From an uncultured Ruminococcus sp. (lineage in GTDB: Bacteria; Bacillota; Clostridia; Oscillospirales; Acutalibacteraceae): a DNA stretch of 64,000 nt. Within the stretch, counting starts at the first letter, position 1. Each line of letters opens with the position of its first letter. Made by a program: the position numbers and the translations under genes. Location of the stretch: assembly GCA_900539465.1 (NCBI GenBank), contig UQCF01000001.1, positions 186,001 through 250,000 on the forward strand, written 5' to 3'. Shown here piece after piece: positions 59,461-64,000 of the stretch. The notes beneath the pieces were generated by a model. It had not been told where the DNA came from. It saw only the letters and a list, made by a program, of their open reading frames with translations, and did not search any database.

Positions 59461-61752
59461 TCATCCGTCAACAATGCCGGTTCCCGTTTTGAAATAAACC
59501 GTTACCGTACTGCCGTATTCAATCTCGGTGCCTTTTTCTACACTCTGCCTGTATGCTCTGAGACCTGCGCCCTGAAGCGAGTTGCCCGAGACTTTGACGT
59601 TTATGCCGGCGGCCGTTGCCGCGCTGATTGCCTGCGAGACCGTCATATCCTTGAAGTCCGGCACCTTGGCTTTTACTTTTTCTGAATTTTCTTCTGTATA
59701 AAGTATTACAACACCGTTTTGCGGTATGTACTGACCGTAAGCCGGGCACTGTGAAACGACCTTGCTCCCCTCGCCGACAATTTTTAAGGTGAAGCCCTTT
59801 TGGCTCGCCTGCTTGCGTGCCGCGTCAAGCTCGTTGCCGACAAAGTTCGGCACTGCAACATTCAGCTCGGATTTTTCGGAATCGGAATAATTTCTTTTAA
59901 CATTGAGATATGTCAAAGCATTTTCTATTACCTCTGCCGCAACGGGAGCCGCCACCGCGCCGCCGCCTGTTGCGCCTTTGGGGTCGTCAACAACGATGAT
60001 TATTGAAATTTCGGGGTCGTTCGCCGGAGCAACACCCGCAAACGACGCAAAATACTGACCCTCTTTGCCGGGGTTGAGGTTGTCGGAAGTTCCCGTTTTG
60101 CCTGCGACATTAAAGCCCGATACATACGCATTTTTCGCTGTACCTGTTTTAACGGTTTCAACCATTGCCTCAAGAACGCGCTGAGATGTTGACTCGGATA
60201 TTACCTGCCTTTTGACAACGGGCTCTGTCTCTTTAATAACATTGCCGCTGCTGTCAAGCGTTTTTGCAACAAGGTAGGGTTTCATAAGCTTGCCGCCGTT
60301 TGCTATGGCATTAACGGCTGTGAGCATCTGCAGGGAGTTCACCTGGAATGACTGACCGAAAGAACAGCTCGCGAGATTAACCCTTGTCATTTCGTCAAAC
60401 TTATGATATGTAACGCCTGCAACGGGCGCCGTTTCGTCCGAGAGATCTATACCTGTTTTTTCGGTGAATCCGAAAGCTTCAAAATATTTGTTAAATCTGC
60501 TTACTCCGAGCTTTTGACCCATGGTTATGTAATAAGGGTTACAGGAGTTTGCAAGACCTTGGTTTAAGTTTTCGCTGCCGTGACCGCTGTGATTGTGGCA
60601 GTAATAATTTCTGTCGTCAATCTGTATATGACCGTTGCAATAGAAACTGTCCATAGCCTCGCCCTCTTCAAGAGCGGCAGAAAGTGTAATAACTTTAAAA
60701 ACAGAACCCGGCTCGTACAAATCCATTATAGCGTTGTTGCTCCACTGGTTTTGCCTTGCCGTTTGAGTTTCTTCGGTTTTTTCTTTGGCTTCAACTATTT
60801 TATTGAGCTTTTCAAGTATGGAATTATCGGTGATTTTTGACGGCTCATTCGGGTCAAAATCGTTTTTGGTCGCCATTGCGAGAATAGCGCCTGTTTTGAC
60901 ATCCATAACTATACCGTAGCATGTGGCGCATTTTGAATCTTCATAGCATTGACCGAGTGCGTCTTCAAGATAACGCTGTATTGTTTCATCAAGTGTCAAA
61001 ACAAGGCTTGAGCCCTGCTGTGCATCATACACGCTCTCAAAATCGACAGATGAGTTTTGGTTCATCGCACTGTTTGAATAAATGAGTCTGCCGTCGGTGC
61101 CCGTAAGCTCGTTATTGTAGGTTCTTTCGATTCCGTAAAGTCCCTGATCGTCGGAGCCTGTGAAGCCGAGAACCGTTGAGGCGAGCGAACCGCCGGGGTA
61201 ATACCTTTTGGTGTCTGCTTCAACACCGATGAAATAGCTGTAATAAACTCTTTTTGCATTGCCGGCAGAATCTTTGTAGCTGATATATTCACGCAAAAAT
61301 TCGCTGACTTCATCGCGCTGGGTCTTTTCGACCTTAGCTTTTACGGCAATATATTTTTTATCATAATAATTTACAATTTTATTTTTGACGGTGTCTTCGT
61401 CCATATCTAAAATTTCTGCAAGCTTTTTAGAAACCGTACTTACCGCGGTGTCGGTAACCTCCTGCGGAAAATCCTTGAAGTTAGAGGGGTTGACATACAC
61501 CTTCCAAACAGACGCGCTCTGGGCGAGAACGTTCATGTTGCGGTCATATATAACGCCTCTTTGAGCGGTGATGGTTTTATCCTCAAGCTGATTTTTTTCG
61601 GCATACGCCTTAAATACGTCGCCGTCAACTATCTGCACCTTGATAAGAGTGCCGATATTTACAACAAAGCCGAGTGTTATGACGAGCAACACTATGATGC
61701 TTCTGGTCATAATATCTTTTCTGGTTATTTTTTTGCCCTTTTTCGGCGCCAT
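59461..61752 (-). CDS. Class B penicillin-binding protein (SpoVD/FtsI type) with two PASTA domains
   Basis: The product has 763 residues with an N-terminal anchor helix (about 13-35). The PBP dimerisation domain follows, then the transpeptidase domain with SVFK near 348, SCN near 402 and KTG near 555. Two PASTA domains fill about 625-755 (VPNFVGNELDAARKQA and VPDFKDMTVSQAISAA). It cross-links septal peptidoglycan with FtsW. PASTA domains in the dcw PBP suggest SpoVD-like division or spore cortex use. A hairpin at 61786-61809 lies between ftsL and this gene. RBS GGGAGG precedes the ATG. Confidence 0.95.
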   Translation of the reverse strand: MAPKKGKKITRKDIMTRSIIVLLVITLGFVVNIGTLIKVQIVDGDVFKAYAEKNQLEDKTITAQRGVIYDRNMNVLAQSASVWKVYVNPSNFKDFPQEVTDTAVSTVSKKLAEILDMDEDTVKNKIVNYYDKKYIAVKAKVEKTQRDEVSEFLREYISYKDSAGNAKRVYYSYFIGVEADTKRYYPGGSLASTVLGFTGSDDQGLYGIERTYNNELTGTDGRLIYSNSAMNQNSSVDFESVYDAQQGSSLVLTLDETIQRYLEDALGQCYEDSKCATCYGIVMDVKTGAILAMATKNDFDPNEPSKITDNSILEKLNKIVEAKEKTEETQTARQNQWSNNAIMDLYEPGSVFKVITLSAALEEGEAMDSFYCNGHIQIDDRNYYCHNHSGHGSENLNQGLANSCNPYYITMGQKLGVSRFNKYFEAFGFTEKTGIDLSDETAPVAGVTYHKFDEMTRVNLASCSFGQSFQVNSLQMLTAVNAIANGGKLMKPYLVAKTLDSSGNVIKETEPVVKRQVISESTSQRVLEAMVETVKTGTAKNAYVSGFNVAGKTGTSDNLNPGKEGQYFASFAGVAPANDPEISIIIVVDDPKGATGGGAVAAPVAAEVIENALTYLNVKRNYSDSEKSELNVAVPNFVGNELDAARKQASQKGFTLKIVGEGSKVVSQCPAYGQYIPQNGVVILYTEENSEKVKAKVPDFKDMTVSQAISAATAAGINVKVSGNSLQGAGLRAYRQSVEKGTEIEYGSTVTVYFKTGTGIVDG

Positions 61753-61785
61753 TTGATTGCCTCCCGTCGTTTATAAAATCACCGC

Positions 61786-61809
61786 AAGGGCGGATACGAA
61801 TCCGCCCTT
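61786..61809 (+). terminator. Hairpin inside the dcw cluster; terminator shape on the opposite strand
   Basis: Ten perfect base pairs (AAGGGCGGAT / ATCCGCCCTT) with loop ACGA, then TTTTTTATA on the plus strand only. The dcw genes are on the minus strand, where the hairpin is preceded, not followed, by the T run. It may end antisense transcripts or affect processing between ftsL and the PBP gene. Confidence 0.6.
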
Positions 61810-61867
61810 TTTTATACTTATGTTTGCGTGTAAAACGGCAGAACACCGAGTATATACGCTTTTCATT

Positions 61868-62326
61868 TTAATTTGCTTCGCCGGAATTTTCGCCGACGCT
61901 GTAATATGAAACCTGATAGCTGTCTTTTTTTATCATACCGAGTTTTTCCTCTGCGTATGAGGAAATGTTATTTATCGAATACATAGAATCCACGGCGCTT
62001 TCAAGGCGAATGTTTTCACTCTGCGCCTCTGAATATCTTGTCTGAAGCTCGTTTGCTTTGGTCTCAAGCTCGTCCAGAACAACTCTGCAATAAATAAGCG
62101 AACCTGCGAGCAAAAGCAGCACTGCCGAAAGGCACATGACTTTAAGCGAAATGCGGCTCGAATATCTTGCCTCTTTTTTAAGTTCTTTTTTTGTTCGCGG
62201 TTTTGCCTTAACGACATGGGGTTTAACGGGAACGGCTGTTTCTTCTGCCGCCGAGGAGGGTTTTCTGTTTTTAGTGTTATCGAATAAATCAAAATCATAT
62301 GCGTATGCAAAATTATCGGCTGCCAT
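61868..62326 (-). CDS. FtsL-like cell division protein
   Basis: The product has 152 residues. A basic cytoplasmic part of about 60 residues, one membrane helix about 65-85 (VMCLSAVLLLLAGSLIYC), then a coiled coil (LETKANELQTRYSEAQSENI) match FtsL of the FtsQLB complex. Sequence conservation is low, as is normal for FtsL; the place between rsmH and the PBP gene decides the call. RBS AGGAAGG precedes the ATG. Confidence 0.85.
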   Translation of the reverse strand: MAADNFAYAYDFDLFDNTKNRKPSSAAEETAVPVKPHVVKAKPRTKKELKKEARYSSRISLKVMCLSAVLLLLAGSLIYCRVVLDELETKANELQTRYSEAQSENIRLESAVDSMYSINNISSYAEEKLGMIKKDSYQVSYYSVGENSGEAN

Positions 62327-62342
62327 AAAGTACCTTCCTCTC

Positions 62343-63269
62343 TTATTCTAAATTGATTTTTTCTATAATTCTGAGTTTTGCGCTTCTTGAACGCGGATTG
62401 TTTTCTATCTCTTCTTTGCTCGGAGTAACCGCTTTAAGCGTTTTTCCGCGCGGCTTGCGTCCGCAGACGCACACCGGAAAATCCGGAGGGCAAATACAGC
62501 CCTCGCAATATTTTTTGAATTTGTTTTTTACTATTCTGTACTCGAGCGAATGGAAAGTTATAACCGCGAGCCTTCCGCCGAGCGAAAGGCGGTCAAACAT
62601 ATAATCCAGTGCGCTCTCAAGCTTTGTGAGCTCGCCGTTGACCTCTATTCTGAGTGCCTGAAAGGTTTTTCTTGCCGGGTGGCCGTCGCGCCTTGCGGCG
62701 GCGGGAACGGCGTTTTTGACTATCTCGGCAAGCTCGAGTGTTGTTTCTATCGGTTTCTTTTCTCTTTCTTTAACAATACTTCTCGATATTGCCGGGGCAA
62801 ATTTTTCGTCGCCGTAAGAAAAAAGGATTTTTTGAATTTGCTGCTGCGTAAGACTGTTCACAAGGTCATAAGCGCTTGTCCCCTCTTTGCTCATTCGCAT
62901 ATCAAGCGGTGCGTCTTTGTGATATGAGAAGCCGCGCTCGTCGGTATCAAGCTGATACGAGCTTACGCCGAGATCCGCCATAATTCCGTCAACCTTGTCT
63001 ATGCCGAGGGAATCGAGCACCGAATTTATATTGACAAAATTGTCATGTACAACCGTAACATTTTTGCTGTCTTTAAATTTATCGCGGAGATTTTCTATCG
63101 CCTCCGGGTCCTGGTCAACGGCAATAAGTCTGCCGCTTTCAAGACTTTCGAGAAGCTTTGAGGAATGTCCACCTCCGCCTGCCGTGCAGTCAACGTATAT
63201 GCCGTTCGGTTTTACGTTAAGCGCATTCACCGTTTCATTGAGCAAAACGGATATATGATGAAATTCCAT
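62343..63269 (-). CDS. rsmH: 16S rRNA (cytosine1402-N4)-methyltransferase RsmH (MraW)
   Basis: The product has 308 residues. HISVLLNETVNALNV and the SAM loop DCTAGGGGHSSKLLE open the protein; DLGVSSYQLD, RDGHPARKTFQALRIEVN and the C-terminal SRSAKLRIIEK are diagnostic. It methylates N4 of C1402 in the ribosomal decoding centre. It follows mraZ by 15 bases, with RBS GGGAGG. Confidence 0.98.
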   Translation of the reverse strand: MEFHHISVLLNETVNALNVKPNGIYVDCTAGGGGHSSKLLESLESGRLIAVDQDPEAIENLRDKFKDSKNVTVVHDNFVNINSVLDSLGIDKVDGIMADLGVSSYQLDTDERGFSYHKDAPLDMRMSKEGTSAYDLVNSLTQQQIQKILFSYGDEKFAPAISRSIVKEREKKPIETTLELAEIVKNAVPAAARRDGHPARKTFQALRIEVNGELTKLESALDYMFDRLSLGGRLAVITFHSLEYRIVKNKFKKYCEGCICPPDFPVCVCGRKPRGKTLKAVTPSKEEIENNPRSRSAKLRIIEKINLE

Positions 63270-63284
63270 AAACCGCCCTCCCCG

Positions 63285-63761
63285 TTAAAACAGCAAGCTT
63301 GTGATGAAGTTTTCGCCGGCTTCGCTGATGGTCAAATCTTCCTCTTCGTCATCTTCTGCGGCAGAGAGCTGTATGCCTCTGCCCATGCCGAGAATCTGCA
63401 CATTCTTTTTTATGCCGACCTTTTTGGCAAAGTTTTTGTTGATTGTTATTCTGCCCTGACCGTCAAGTCTTTGCTCTTCGACCATTTTATAAACTTCTTC
63501 GGTCATTTTGTGCTTTTCTATCGGGTCTTCTATCGCGTCTATTTTAGCCTGCGCAAATCGCATCCAGCCGTCGTAAGTACAAATTCTGATAACTCTCAAG
63601 CCCGGCACGCACACAACATAAACACATTCGTACTCGTCCTGTGCCCTTTCAAGCTGAGAGCGCAGCCTCGCAGGGACAGCCATGCGGCTTTTTTCGTCTA
63701 ACGTTCTTTTGAACGAACCGGTGAAAACAATGTCTCTTTTTATTCCGGTATTCTCTTCCAT
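63285..63761 (-). CDS. mraZ: Transcriptional regulator MraZ
   Basis: The product has 158 residues. The ATG at 63761 is chosen because the promoter start site near 63792 rules out the longer frame to 63800. It has two SpoVT/AbrB-like halves (FKRTLDEKSRMAVPARLR and QRLDGQGRITINKNF), as in MraZ, which forms rings and binds TGGGN repeats before dcw. It is the first gene of the cluster. The acidic tail (EDDEEEDL) is longer than in many relatives. Confidence 0.96.
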   Translation of the reverse strand: MEENTGIKRDIVFTGSFKRTLDEKSRMAVPARLRSQLERAQDEYECVYVVCVPGLRVIRICTYDGWMRFAQAKIDAIEDPIEKHKMTEEVYKMVEEQRLDGQGRITINKNFAKKVGIKKNVQILGMGRGIQLSAAEDDEEEDLTISEAGENFITSLLF

Positions 63762-63798
63762 AATCCCCACAGCTCCCCCTTTCGTACCATTTTCCCAC

Positions 63799-63828
63799 AT
63801 TATACATCTAAACCACCCATGTTGTCAA
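63799..63828 (-). promoter_or_regulatory. dcw promoter with possible MraZ boxes
   Basis: On the minus strand TTGACA, 18 bases, TATAAT, about 30 bases before the mraZ start. TGGGT lies in the spacer and TGGGA just after the -10 box. MraZ of other bacteria binds TGGG(N) direct repeats there, so autoregulation is likely, though the spacing is not the usual 10 bases. Confidence 0.75.
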
Positions 63829-63917
63829 TATAACCAACAAAAAAACTTCTATTTATCAAACAAAAAATGTTTCGATTTTTTGTGCAAAAGTCATATGGCT
63901 TTTTGGCATATATATTG

Positions 63918-63946
63918 TTGAAAACTTTATAAAAGAGTGCTATAAT
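63918..63946 (+). promoter_or_regulatory. Promoter of an RNA leaving the window, divergent from dcw
   Basis: TTGAAA, 17 bases, TATAAT on the plus strand. The transcript begins near 63953 and contains a stem at 63963-63996 (AGAGACGCC / GGCGTTTCT). No start codon with RBS lies before the edge, so it may be a non-coding RNA or a structured leader. Confidence 0.6.
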
Positions 63947-64000
63947 TTGTTAAAGCTCGGTAAGAGACGCCTAACGCCCAAAAGGACGGCGTTTCTGCCT

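Overview
The window looks like chromosome of an anaerobic, spore-forming clostridium of the Oscillospirales/Ruminococcaceae type, probably from a gut. The reasons are a dcw cell-wall cluster of clostridial layout (mraZ to ftsZ), spoIIGA-sigE, type I dockerin modules, many glycoside hydrolases (GH3, GH4, GH78), TTG/GTG starts next to strong GGAGG ribosome sites, and large secreted RHS and Big_2 proteins. No rRNA, tRNA, IS element or CRISPR array was seen.

Layout. 1-2.5 kb: a translationally coupled minus-strand set (peptide-binding lipoprotein, VanZ-like protein, partial secreted EEP-family phosphodiesterase). 2.7-6.5 kb: rmuC and a GH3 beta-glucosidase. 6.6-14.7 kb: a 2268-residue secreted RHS protein followed by two paralogous DUF5104-like exported proteins. 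14.9-20.4 kb: a giant secreted Big_2/CARDB/dockerin protein whose conserved C-terminal tail is cut off by one in-frame stop and whose leader carries a mini-ORF abutting a terminator hairpin. 20.8-22.9 kb: an AgrA/AgrC-like regulator pair. 22.9-30.5 kb: a six-gene operon (AMP-dependent acyl ligase, acyl carrier protein, PlsC-like acyltransferase with zinc ribbon, two exported proteins, Gretchen-Hagen-3-type acyl-amido synthetase) behind a promoter with a perfect palindromic operator. This is the best candidate for an undescribed system, probably making or exporting a modified lipid or acyl amide. 30.7-31.8 kb: a dockerin remnant and a small membrane-anchored protein.

31.9-37.3 kb: a MarR regulator with its own operator, a heterodimeric ABC exporter, and a Gfo/Idh/MocA oxidoreductase. 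37.3-42.6 kb (minus): GH78 rhamnosidase-like enzyme, proC, a zinc-ribbon membrane protein, deoC, deoD. 42.7-47.9 kb (plus): YgjP-like metallopeptidase, HAD phosphatase, spoIIGA-sigE, a membrane HTH protein, an RlmA-type methyltransferase, a GNAT protein. 48.0-51.0 kb: a BadF-type sugar kinase with a GH4 phospho-glycosidase, then an AlkD-like protein. 51.1-63.8 kb (minus): the dcw cluster. A divergent promoter at the right edge starts an RNA that runs out of the window.

How the parts fit: sugar-degrading enzymes feed central metabolism, the large exported proteins and their tails form the cell surface, and the acyl operon may modify surface lipids or make a secreted acyl metabolite. All functional calls rest on motifs read by eye in the translations. 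No database search was possible.
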